Shown piece after piece: positions 1 to 6,262 of a stretch of DNA of 9,182 nt (within the stretch, counting starts at the first letter, position 1; each line of letters starts with the position of its first letter). A program made the translations under genes and the position numbers. Source of the stretch: Comamonadaceae bacterium. GTDB lineage: Bacteria; Pseudomonadota; Gammaproteobacteria; Burkholderiales; Burkholderiaceae. Below the pieces are notes generated by a model. The model searched no databases. It was given only the letters and a program-made list of their open reading frames with translations, and was not told where the DNA came from. The stretch is from the NCBI GenBank assembly GCA_947377705.1, contig CANCGU010000098.1, forward strand, positions 1 to 9,182. Direction: 5' to 3'.

Positions 1-501
1 ACCCCGAAACAAGCTGGCTTGGCCCACGATGCATTGATCGCCTCACGCGCCTGGGGCTTTGACACCGAGTCAAAACCCACCTTCCGCGTCGGCGAAGCAT
101 CAGACGGCCCGCATGTGCTGCAACTCTCCACGCGTGAACGCGCTTGGGTGTTTCAGCTGCATGACCCCGAGTGCCGCGCTGTGGCGGCCGACTTACTGGC
201 ACGACAAGGCATTGCCAAAGCTGGCTTTGGTTTGGGCGATGACCGCAAACGCATTCTTCAAAAATTCGGCGTAGAGCCGGCGGACGTGCTAGAGCTCAAC
301 ACCATTTTCAAAGCGCAGGGCTACCGCAAAGAAATGGGCGTCAAAGGCGCGGTGGCTGTGCTGTTCAACCAGCGTTTTCAAAAGTCTAAAAAAGCGGCAA
401 CCAGCAACTGGGCGAACCCTCACCTGAGCGAATCTCAGCTGGTGTATGCGGCCAACGATGCGTATGCGGCGTATCGGGTTTGGGAAGCGCTAGACATTTA
501 G
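1..501 (+). CDS. 3'-5' exonuclease domain protein (DEDDy family), 5' end cut off
   Basis: The reading frame is open from base 1, so the true start lies upstream; 166 residues are visible. The protein matches the DnaQ-like/RNase D-type 3'-5' exonuclease fold. Exo I is FDTES (visible residues 20-24, with D21 and E23 as predicted metal ligands). An Exo II-like segment is AGFGLGDDRKRI (74-85). Exo III is YAAND (149-153), the Y-x3-D signature of the DEDDy subclass. Such domains remove nucleotides from 3' ends of DNA or RNA in the cytoplasm using two metal ions. The gene ends with TAG just before an inverted repeat. It is probably unrelated to the downstream catabolic genes and may be a short stand-alone exonuclease-domain protein, because nothing follows the exonuclease fold (no HRDC or polymerase domain). 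The TTG at base 19 is not needed as a start, since the frame continues upstream of it and Exo I begins soon after. Confidence 0.85.
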   Translation, partial: TPKQAGLAHDALIASRAWGFDTESKPTFRVGEASDGPHVLQLSTRERAWVFQLHDPECRAVAADLLARQGIAKAGFGLGDDRKRILQKFGVEPADVLELNTIFKAQGYRKEMGVKGAVAVLFNQRFQKSKKAATSNWANPHLSESQLVYAANDAYAAYRVWEALDI

Positions 502-518
502 GCCTTTAAACCAAGGCC
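501..518 (+). terminator. Inverted repeat after the exonuclease gene, possible weak terminator
   Basis: A perfect 6-bp inverted repeat, GGCCTT-TAAACC-AAGGCC, begins on the last base of the exonuclease stop codon. The following bases are mixed T/G/C (TGTTGTCTCGTG) with no clean T-tract. Intrinsic termination here is therefore only a possibility. Its position between two apparently unrelated genes is the main support. Confidence 0.3.
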
Positions 519-538
519 GCTGTTGTCTCGTGTGTGTC

Positions 539-566
539 TTCCCGCAAAGCACATCCTACTTATGAT
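539..566 (+). promoter_or_regulatory. Candidate sigma70 promoter for the FAH-led gene set
   Basis: TATGAT at 561-566 differs from the consensus -10 by one base. The best-placed -35 is TTCCCG at 539-544 with a 16-bp spacer, which is a weak match. Transcription would start near 573, giving an untranslated leader of roughly 40 bases. The dyad at 574-594 would then lie across the start of the transcript. The call rests on the -10 element and on its position in the only sizeable gap upstream of 616. Confidence 0.3.
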
Positions 567-573
567 GAATTGA

Positions 574-594
574 ATTGGTCTAAGACAAACCAAT
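574..594. promoter_or_regulatory. Dyad operator, GntR/FadR-like
   Basis: Two overlapping dyads are present. The outer one is ATTGGT-N9-ACCAAT (574-579 and 589-594), perfect over 6 bp per arm. The inner one is GTCT-A-AGAC (578-586), a perfect 9-base palindrome extended on both sides by TT/AA after one mismatch. TGGT...ACCA half-sites and TTGTCT/AGACAA-like cores are typical of FadR-subfamily GntR repressors, which often control catabolic operons. The site lies just downstream of the candidate -10, where a bound repressor would block transcription. No regulator gene is in the window, so the cognate protein is unknown. Confidence 0.4.
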
Positions 595-604
595 CATTCA
601 TCTC

Positions 605-610
605 AGGAGA
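605..610 (+). promoter_or_regulatory. Ribosome binding site that fixes a TTG start
   Basis: AGGAGA is a strong Shine-Dalgarno match 5 bases before the TTG at 616-618. No ATG or GTG lies between the two. The first ATG in frame is Met7, inside the conserved N-terminal strand, so this site decides in favour of the non-standard TTG start. Confidence 0.75.
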
Positions 611-615
611 ACATT

Positions 616-1488
616 TTGCGCATTGCTACTTTCATGCTGAACGGACAGCGCCATGTTGGCCAAGTTTCTGCCGACGGCAAACACGTCACAGCCTTTGCCC
701 TCACCGAAGACCAAGCCCATCACGGCGCTCAGCCCATCATTGAAGCCATGGTGGCTGGTCACCCCTTGCCGGAGCTAGCAGGCACACCACACGACATCAC
801 GCATGTCCATCTCGAAGCACCCTTGCCTGTTCCTCGCCGCAACGTTTGGTGCGTGGGCCGCAACTACCATGCGCATGCCAAAGAGCTGCAAGCCTCTGTT
901 TTCAAAGACAGCAACACCGACACCAAGGCGTGGCCCATCGTGTTCACCAAAGTGCCCGAGTGCGTGGTGGGCCCAACAGCCGATGTGCATTTGCCAGGTG
1001 CGGCCGTTTCCGACCAAATCGACTACGAAGCTGAATTGGCTGTGGTGATTGGCAAAGGCGGCAAGAACATCGCCCAAGCCGATGCCATGAGCCATGTGTT
1101 TGGCTACACCGTGGTCAACGACGTGACCGCACGCGATGTGCAAATGCGACACCAACAGTGGGACATGGGTAAATCGTTTGACACGTTCTGCCCCATGGGC
1201 CCTTGGCTCGTGACGGCTGACGAGGTGGATGGCCGTAACACCCGCGTGCGTTGCTGGGTCAACGGTGAATTGCGCCAAGATGGCCCCACCGAAAACATGA
1301 TTTTCGACATCCCCACACTGATCGAAACCATCTCACGCGGCATCACGCTCTACCCCGGTGACATCATCGCCACGGGCACGCCCGCCGGTGTGGGCATGGG
1401 CTTGACCCCACCCCGCTACATCGCCAAAGGCGATGTGATCCGCGTCGAAATTGACGGCGTGGGCAGCATCGAAAACCGTTTCGTTTAA
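616..1488 (+). CDS. Fumarylacetoacetate hydrolase (FAH) family protein
   Basis: A 290-residue cytoplasmic enzyme of the FAH superfamily, which includes acylpyruvate hydrolases, fumarylpyruvate hydrolases, 2-oxo-hept-3-ene-1,7-dioate hydratases and oxaloacetate decarboxylases. Residues 1-70 form the usual variable N-terminal region. The catalytic domain starts at NVWCVGRNYHAHAKE (76-90). Predicted Mg2+/Mn2+ ligands are E138 and E140 (DYEAELAVVIG) and D169 (VVNDVTARD), with K186 in KSFDTF and the C-terminal TGTPAGVG (253-260) lining the active site. All core motifs are intact and the length is normal. The TTG start has AGGAGA 5 bases upstream. The family acts late in aromatic catabolism, hydrolysing or hydrating ring-cleavage products. 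The gene heads a closely spaced set with two solute receptors and a molybdenum hydroxylase, and a dyad operator lies in its leader. The exact substrate cannot be assigned; an acylpyruvate-type hydrolase is most likely. Confidence 0.9.
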   Translation: MRIATFMLNGQRHVGQVSADGKHVTAFALTEDQAHHGAQPIIEAMVAGHPLPELAGTPHDITHVHLEAPLPVPRRNVWCVGRNYHAHAKELQASVFKDSNTDTKAWPIVFTKVPECVVGPTADVHLPGAAVSDQIDYEAELAVVIGKGGKNIAQADAMSHVFGYTVVNDVTARDVQMRHQQWDMGKSFDTFCPMGPWLVTADEVDGRNTRVRCWVNGELRQDGPTENMIFDIPTLIETISRGITLYPGDIIATGTPAGVGMGLTPPRYIAKGDVIRVEIDGVGSIENRFV

Positions 1489-1547
1489 AACTAAAAAGCA
1501 GGCAAGCATTCGCCTGACCTGCTGGCAAAAACCGAAGGAGACAAGAC

Positions 1548-2534
1548 ATGAAACGACGTCAATGGATGCAAAGTGCACTGAGCTTGGCTGTCGCTATCCC
1601 GACTGCATTCATCAGCCTCACGGCAACGGCACAGACCTACCCCACCAAGCCCATCACCATGGTGGTGCCTTTCCCGCCGGGCGGCGTGGCGGACACGGTC
1701 GGTCGCCCAGTGGCCGAGGCCATGTCGCGCTACTTGAAGCAACCCATCGTGGTGGAAAACAAAGGTGGTGCAGGCGGTGGCATTGGCATGGCACAAGTGG
1801 CCAAGTCCAAGGGCGATGGTTACACCGTGCTCATGTCGCTGTCTTCTTTGGTGGTCCTGCCTGAGGCAGACAAAATTTTGCAGCGCGCACCCATGTATCT
1901 GGTGAACCAGCTCAAGCCCATTGCCCGTTTCACCGCCGACCCCACGGTGCTGGTGGTGCGCGCGGACAGTCCATGGAAAACCTATGCAGAGTTCATGGCC
2001 TACGCCAAAGCCAATCCAGGAAAAATTTCGTTTGGTTCATCTGGCAACTACGGCACCATGCATGTGCCGATGGAGCAGCTCAAAGTAGCTACCAATACAT
2101 TCATGTTGCACGTCCCCTACACCGGTGCAGCACCCGCAGTCATGTCCTTGCTCAGCGGACAAATTGATGCTGTGTCCACCGGACCCGCCAGTGTGAAACA
2201 ACAAATTGCATCAGGTCGCCTACGTGCCTTGGCGCATTGGGGCGAAGGCCGATTAGCCAGCATGCCCGATGTGCCGAGCTTCAAAGAATTGGGCGTACCG
2301 ATTCAGTACTCGCAATGGTCTGGCATGTTTGTCCCGACCGATACACCTGCCGCTGTGGTGGACAGTTTGCGCCAAGCCGCTAAGTTTGCTGCGCAAGATG
2401 CTCGCGCAGTTGGCGCATTGACTGCTTCTGGCACTTCCTTCATGTACCAAGACGCACCCGACTTTGAACGCTTCGTACAAACTGATGCCAAAGAAATGAG
2501 TGCTCTCGTGGCTCGCATTGGCAAAGTTGACTGA
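1548..2534 (+). CDS. Tripartite tricarboxylate transporter substrate-binding protein (Bug/TctC family), copy 1
   Basis: A 328-residue periplasmic solute receptor. The N-terminus has basic residues (MKRRQW), a hydrophobic stretch and an Ala-Thr-Ala site, with predicted cleavage after A28 before QTYPTKPI. Mature-protein landmarks of the Bug family follow: YPTKPITMVVPFPPGG (31-46), a glycine-rich NKGGAGGGIG (71-80), DGYT (90-93), FGSSGNYG (162-169), HVPYTGAAPAV (188-198) and MPDVPSFKELG (239-249). AAGGAG lies 7 bases before the ATG. Bug proteins bind carboxylates (citrate, aromatic acids, amino acids) and deliver them to TctAB membrane proteins or act in signalling. No TctA or TctB gene is near, so this is an orphan receptor, as is common in Comamonadaceae and Burkholderiales. 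It lies 59 bases after the FAH gene and 50 before a paralogue. The ligand is probably the upstream substrate or an analogue, which is inference. Confidence 0.92.
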   Translation: MKRRQWMQSALSLAVAIPTAFISLTATAQTYPTKPITMVVPFPPGGVADTVGRPVAEAMSRYLKQPIVVENKGGAGGGIGMAQVAKSKGDGYTVLMSLSSLVVLPEADKILQRAPMYLVNQLKPIARFTADPTVLVVRADSPWKTYAEFMAYAKANPGKISFGSSGNYGTMHVPMEQLKVATNTFMLHVPYTGAAPAVMSLLSGQIDAVSTGPASVKQQIASGRLRALAHWGEGRLASMPDVPSFKELGVPIQYSQWSGMFVPTDTPAAVVDSLRQAAKFAAQDARAVGALTASGTSFMYQDAPDFERFVQTDAKEMSALVARIGKVD

Positions 2535-2584
2535 TACGCAGAGATCAGCAAACCACATAAACGTTCACACAACGGAGACAACTC

Positions 2585-3562
2585 ATGGTAAAAATTTCAC
2601 GCACTTTCAAACTCATGGCACTTGGTTTGGCAATGGCCTCTGGCCTCGCGCACGCGCAAAATGCGCAAAGCTACCCCAACCGCCCCGTCAAAATCGTGGT
2701 GCCTTTTGCAGCTGGTGGCCCTGCCGACAATTACGCCCGTTTCATGGCGCAGCGCTTGACCGATGAGCTTAAGCAACCTTTTGTGATTGACAACAAACCA
2801 GGCGCAGGCTCCATCATCGGCACTGACTTTGCAGCCAAGTCGCCTGCAGATGGCTACACCTTGTTGATGATGTCCAACACCCAAACGGTGAATGAGTCAC
2901 TCATCCCCAAAAAGCCTTTTGCGCTGATGAAAGACTTTGTGGGCATCGCCCCCGTGAACTACTCCAACTTGCTGTTGGTGGTACATCCTTCCGTGCCGGT
3001 CAAGAACGTCAGTGAATTGGTAGCCTTGGCCAAATCCAAACCAGGCAAGCTCAACTTTGCATCGTCGGGCAACGGCACGCCCTATCACATGGCGGGTGAG
3101 TTGTTCAAATACATGGCGGGCATCGACATGACGCATGTGCCCTACAAAGGCAGCTCGGGCGCACGCACCGACATCGTAGGCGGCCAAGTGGATGTGATGT
3201 TTGATGCCGAAACCACCATGGCCGAATTTGCACGCAACGGCCAAGTGCGCATGCTCGGTGCCACAGGACTGTCACGCTCTGCCAACTTGCCCGATGTACC
3301 CACCGTGGCAGAAACAGTGCCCAAATACGAAGCCACCATTTGGCTGGGCTTCATGGCCCCCAAAGGCACACCGGGTGACATCGTGAACAAACTCAACGCT
3401 GAGATTCGCAAAATTGTGAACAACCCCGAAGTGAAAACCGCTTGGGCCAAACAAGGCGCTGTGCCCATGTCGATGACAGTGGCCGAGTTTGATCATTACC
3501 TCAATGCAGACATTGCCAAGTGGGCCAACATCGTCAAAGTGTCTGGCGCTAAAGCGGACTGA
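2585..3562 (+). CDS. Tripartite tricarboxylate transporter substrate-binding protein (Bug/TctC family), copy 2
   Basis: A 325-residue second Bug-family receptor. The signal peptide is basic (MVKISRTFK), then hydrophobic, with an AHA site and predicted cleavage after A24. Family motifs are SYPNRPVKIVVPFAAGG (29-45), NKPGAGSIIG (70-79), DGYTLL (89-94), NFASSGNGTPYHMAGE (157-172), HVPYKGSSGARTDIVGG (184-200) and LPDVPTVAE (235-243). GGAG (2574-2577) lies 7 bases upstream of the ATG. It shares the fold with the preceding copy but differs in loop residues that line the ligand pocket (SSGNGTPYHMA against SSGNYGTMHVP). The pair is therefore an old duplication, or two receptors with different ligands, rather than a recent copy. 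Only 3 bases separate its stop from the next start, which ties it tightly to the molybdenum hydroxylase that follows and suggests that its ligand is that enzyme's substrate. Confidence 0.92.
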   Translation: MVKISRTFKLMALGLAMASGLAHAQNAQSYPNRPVKIVVPFAAGGPADNYARFMAQRLTDELKQPFVIDNKPGAGSIIGTDFAAKSPADGYTLLMMSNTQTVNESLIPKKPFALMKDFVGIAPVNYSNLLLVVHPSVPVKNVSELVALAKSKPGKLNFASSGNGTPYHMAGELFKYMAGIDMTHVPYKGSSGARTDIVGGQVDVMFDAETTMAEFARNGQVRMLGATGLSRSANLPDVPTVAETVPKYEATIWLGFMAPKGTPGDIVNKLNAEIRKIVNNPEVKTAWAKQGAVPMSMTVAEFDHYLNADIAKWANIVKVSGAKAD

Positions 3563-3565
3563 TCC

Positions 3566-4042
3566 ATGAGTCAGACCTTGGTGGCGTTTCACGTCAACGG
3601 ACACGAGGTGTCGGTGCAAGGCGACAGCGGGCAAAGCCTGCTGGATGTATTGCGCAACACGCTGCACCTCAAAGCCACCCGCATGGGTTGCGGCCAAGGC
3701 GCATGTGGTGCTTGCCGTGTGATTGTGGAGGGGCATGCCGTGGCAGCCTGCGAAACCCCGCTGTGGTCGGTGCAAGGCAAACACATCACCACGGTAGAAG
3801 GCCTCGGCACTCGCGAGGCACCTCACGCTCTGCAAACCGCCTTCATCGAAGAACAAGCCATGCAATGCGGTTTTTGCACCAGCGGCATCTTGATGTCAGC
3901 TGCGGCTTTGCTGCAACGCCAAGCACACCTGACACGGCAAGAGATTGTGCAAGTACTTGATGCCCATTTGTGCCGCTGCGGCGCACACAACCGTGTGATA
4001 CGGGCCATCGAAAAAGCAGCCACCCAGTCTGCGACGGCGTGA
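3566..4042 (+). CDS. [2Fe-2S] subunit of a molybdenum hydroxylase (nicotinate dehydrogenase A / CoxS type)
   Basis: A 158-residue small subunit of the xanthine dehydrogenase superfamily. The N-terminal plant-ferredoxin-like domain has ligands C42, C47, C50 and C62 (GCGQGACGAC, then C62 in AAC). The C-terminal helical domain carries the second cluster with C101 and C104 (QCGFC) and C136 and C138 (LCRCG). All eight cysteines are present with normal spacing. The subunit passes electrons from the molybdopterin centre to the next acceptor. There is no export signal. The start is 3 bases after the upstream stop and lacks a clear Shine-Dalgarno, so translational coupling is likely. Its TGA shares a base with the ATG of the large subunit (TGATG at 4040-4044), as expected for stoichiometric partners. 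The pairing with a NicB-like large subunit suggests action on a heteroaromatic acid, but the substrate is not proven. Confidence 0.93.
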   Translation: MSQTLVAFHVNGHEVSVQGDSGQSLLDVLRNTLHLKATRMGCGQGACGACRVIVEGHAVAACETPLWSVQGKHITTVEGLGTREAPHALQTAFIEEQAMQCGFCTSGILMSAAALLQRQAHLTRQEIVQVLDAHLCRCGAHNRVIRAIEKAATQSATA

Positions 4043-6240
4043 TGTCGGAATCGCTCAAAGCACATCCGTTTCTGCGCCAGTGGCTGGGCTTAAATGTCGC
4101 GGGTCAGGTGCAGGCGTTCTCTGGCAAGGTCGATTTGGGGCAAGGCATTTCACACGCACTGCGGTTGATCGTGGCGCAAGAGTTGCGGCTCTCGCCCGCC
4201 AGCATTGCCATGGTGCCAGCCAGCACACACACCAGCCCCGATGAAGCGGTGACGTCTGGCAGCTTGTCGGTGCAACACTCGGGCGCAGCGTTGCGATGCG
4301 CCGCCGCACATTGGCGAGAAATGTGCCGCTTAGCCATGGCACAGCGTTGCGGTGTCGACGTGGCGACTGTGCGTTGTGCGAATGGCGAGTTCTCACTGCC
4401 AACACATGTAGAAAACAAAACACGACACGCCAGCTATGCCGAACTGACGTCTGCTGAGATGTGGCAAAGCGCCATTGACACCATGCATGTGCAGTCAATA
4501 CATGCGTCGCAAGACATGGATGCATCGCCAACAAAACCAAGCGCGCTTCGTCCCGACGTAGCCAGCAAGGTGTTTGGTGAGTTTGAGTACATTCACGACC
4601 GCGTGTTACCGGACATGTGCCACGGCATGGTGTTCAGGCCGGGCACGCTTACCGCCGAAGTCATCGCGCACGAGATGCAAGCCTTGGTCCATCATGTGCA
4701 AGCGCAAAGTGGTGTGCTGTGCGTGCATCAAAACGGTGTGCTGTTGGGTGTGTTGACAGAGACCGAATACGCTTTGTTAAAAATTGTGCGGCACATCGAA
4801 GACGGTGTGGCGCAAGGCAAATTCTGGCGTTGCCATTCAGAAGTACCTGACGCCCAGGATTTACCCAATTGGCTCAAAGCTCAAACCTTAGACACCACCG
4901 TGGTGGCTGACACCACGGACAACGCGCCAACAGACGAGTTGCACCACATACGTGCTGAATTTCATCGCCCCTATTTGCAACATGCCTCGATTGGTTTGTG
5001 TTGTGCCTTGGCGCAATGGACGGATGATGCGCAGCAACTAGAAGTGTGGAGCCACAGCCAAGGCATTTACAACTTGCGCCGTGACATCGCTTTGGCATTT
5101 GACATGTCACCAGCGCAGGTGCAGGTGTCACACGTTGAAGGTGCAGGCTGCTACGGCCACAACGGCGCAGACGATGTGGCTTTTGATGCCGCATGGCTCG
5201 CCCAATGGGTACCCGGTCGTCCTGTGCGCGTGCAATGGACGCGCCAAGCCGAGTTGGCCCATGCGCCTTTGGCACCAGCCATGGCGGTAGAAATTCAAGC
5301 CGGCTTGAATGCCGAGGGCCACATCGCCGAATGGACTCAAACCGTTTGGAGCCAAGGCCACGGCACACGCCCAGGTCGTGGCAAAACACCCGCCTTATTG
5401 GGGACCTGGCAAACCGCACAACCACATCCGGTGACGATGGCGGTCAACGCCGCCATGACTGTGGGTGGTGGCTCTGAGCGCAATGCACAGCCGCCTTATG
5501 ACGTGGCATCGGTCAAAGTCATCAATCACCGCGTGTTGAACATGCCTTTTCGTGTGTCCGCCATGCGGGCCTTGGGCGCCCCCACCAATGTGTTCGCCGC
5601 TGAGTCGGTCATGGACGAATTGGCTTTGCGTTGCGCACAAGACCCCCTGGCCTTTCGTCTGGCGCACCTGCGCAGCACAGGACAAGCGCGTGCTATGGCT
5701 GTGCTGCAAAGAGTAGCGGACATGGCTGGCTGGACTACGCCCAGACCCGCCAACAAACCCGAGGGCTGGGGACGCGGCTTGGCCTATGCGCGCTACAAAA
5801 ACACAGGTGCGTATTGCGCCGTGGTGGTGGAGTTGGTGGTGGAAGAAAAAGTCAAGCTGCACAAACTGTGGACAGCTGTTGACTTGGGCCATGTCGTGGA
5901 TGCAGACGGTGCAGCCAACCAAATCGAAGGCGGTGCTTTGCAGGCCGCCAGCTGGGCCTTGTGCGAGTCGGCGCAACTCGGTGCGCAAGGTGTGGCATCG
6001 CGTGATTGGGAAAGCTACCCCATTTTGAAATTCAGTGACATGCCCGTCGTTGACGTGGCCCTGATGCAGCAACCCGACGAGCCTTCATTGGGTGCCGGCG
6101 AATGCAGCTCGGGTCCAACGTGTGCCGCCATTGCCAATGCCATTTTTGATGCCATCGGCGTGCGCATGCGTGCCATGCCTTTCACGCCCGAGAATTTACT
6201 GAAAACCATCGAGGCCGAAACCCCATCGACCCATTCTTAA
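4042..6240 (+). CDS. Molybdopterin-binding large subunit of a molybdenum hydroxylase, nicotinate dehydrogenase B-like
   Basis: I chose the ATG at 4042 because it overlaps the small-subunit stop by one base. This gives 732 residues; the frame runs open back to 3970, but that extension only reads the small subunit's last codons in another frame. The protein belongs to the aldehyde oxidase/xanthine dehydrogenase molybdopterin family. Landmarks are GKVDLGQG (28-35), KVFGEFEYIHD (176-186), a GAGCYGHNGADD segment (367-378) resembling nicotinate dehydrogenase B, MRALGAPTNVFAAESVMDELA (508-528) and LGAGECSSGP (683-692), where E687 is the predicted catalytic glutamate. It would hydroxylate a ring carbon or oxidise an aldehyde using water. 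No Tat or Sec signal is seen, and there are 15 cysteines including a CC pair at 320-321, which fits the cytoplasm. It ends after the molybdenum domain and lacks the C-terminal cytochrome c modules known in Pseudomonas putida NicB. The electron acceptor is therefore unknown. Confidence 0.9.
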   Translation: MSESLKAHPFLRQWLGLNVAGQVQAFSGKVDLGQGISHALRLIVAQELRLSPASIAMVPASTHTSPDEAVTSGSLSVQHSGAALRCAAAHWREMCRLAMAQRCGVDVATVRCANGEFSLPTHVENKTRHASYAELTSAEMWQSAIDTMHVQSIHASQDMDASPTKPSALRPDVASKVFGEFEYIHDRVLPDMCHGMVFRPGTLTAEVIAHEMQALVHHVQAQSGVLCVHQNGVLLGVLTETEYALLKIVRHIEDGVAQGKFWRCHSEVPDAQDLPNWLKAQTLDTTVVADTTDNAPTDELHHIRAEFHRPYLQHASIGLCCALAQWTDDAQQLEVWSHSQGIYNLRRDIALAFDMSPAQVQVSHVEGAGCYGHNGADDVAFDAAWLAQWVPGRPVRVQWTRQAELAHAPLAPAMAVEIQAGLNAEGHIAEWTQTVWSQGHGTRPGRGKTPALLGTWQTAQPHPVTMAVNAAMTVGGGSERNAQPPYDVASVKVINHRVLNMPFRVSAMRALGAPTNVFAAESVMDELALRCAQDPLAFRLAHLRSTGQARAMAVLQRVADMAGWTTPRPANKPEGWGRGLAYARYKNTGAYCAVVVELVVEEKVKLHKLWTAVDLGHVVDADGAANQIEGGALQAASWALCESAQLGAQGVASRDWESYPILKFSDMPVVDVALMQQPDEPSLGAGECSSGPTCAAIANAIFDAIGVRMRAMPFTPENLLKTIEAETPSTHS

Positions 6241-6262
6241 ACCTCACAAGAAAGAGAACACC

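Noticed and set aside
534..743. Short plus-strand open frame overlapping the FAH leader and 5' end
   Set aside because: It crosses the promoter/operator region, ends in a low-complexity Arg/Ser/Pro stretch read out of frame from the FAH gene, and has no family resemblance.
1498..1522. Small inverted repeats between the FAH gene and the first receptor
   Set aside because: Alternative 5-bp stems (CAGGC/GCCTG or GCAGG/CCTGC) with no T-tract; too weak to call a terminator, and the spacing suggests co-transcription.
3970..4041. Upstream extension of the first molybdopterin subunit, adding 24 residues
   Set aside because: The extension reads the small-subunit C-terminal codons (including its LCRCG motif region) in another frame and has no family similarity. 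The TGATG overlap at 4040-4044 gives a natural start at 4042.
4894..4916. CACCA-CCG-TGGTG hairpin and repeated CACCACGG-like words
   Set aside because: Inside coding sequence, explained by Thr-Thr-Val-Val codons; no sign of function.
5819..5850. GTGGTGGTGG-type low-complexity run
   Set aside because: Encodes the Val-rich strand VVVELVVEE of the large subunit, a normal beta-strand of the family.
5395..6072. 225-residue open frame on the minus strand
   Set aside because: It lies wholly within the well-supported large-subunit gene. Its composition (His, Gln and Arg rich, no recognisable motif) is that expected of an antisense shadow. The same holds for the minus-strand frames at 3272-3865, 4874-5425 and 7882-8421.
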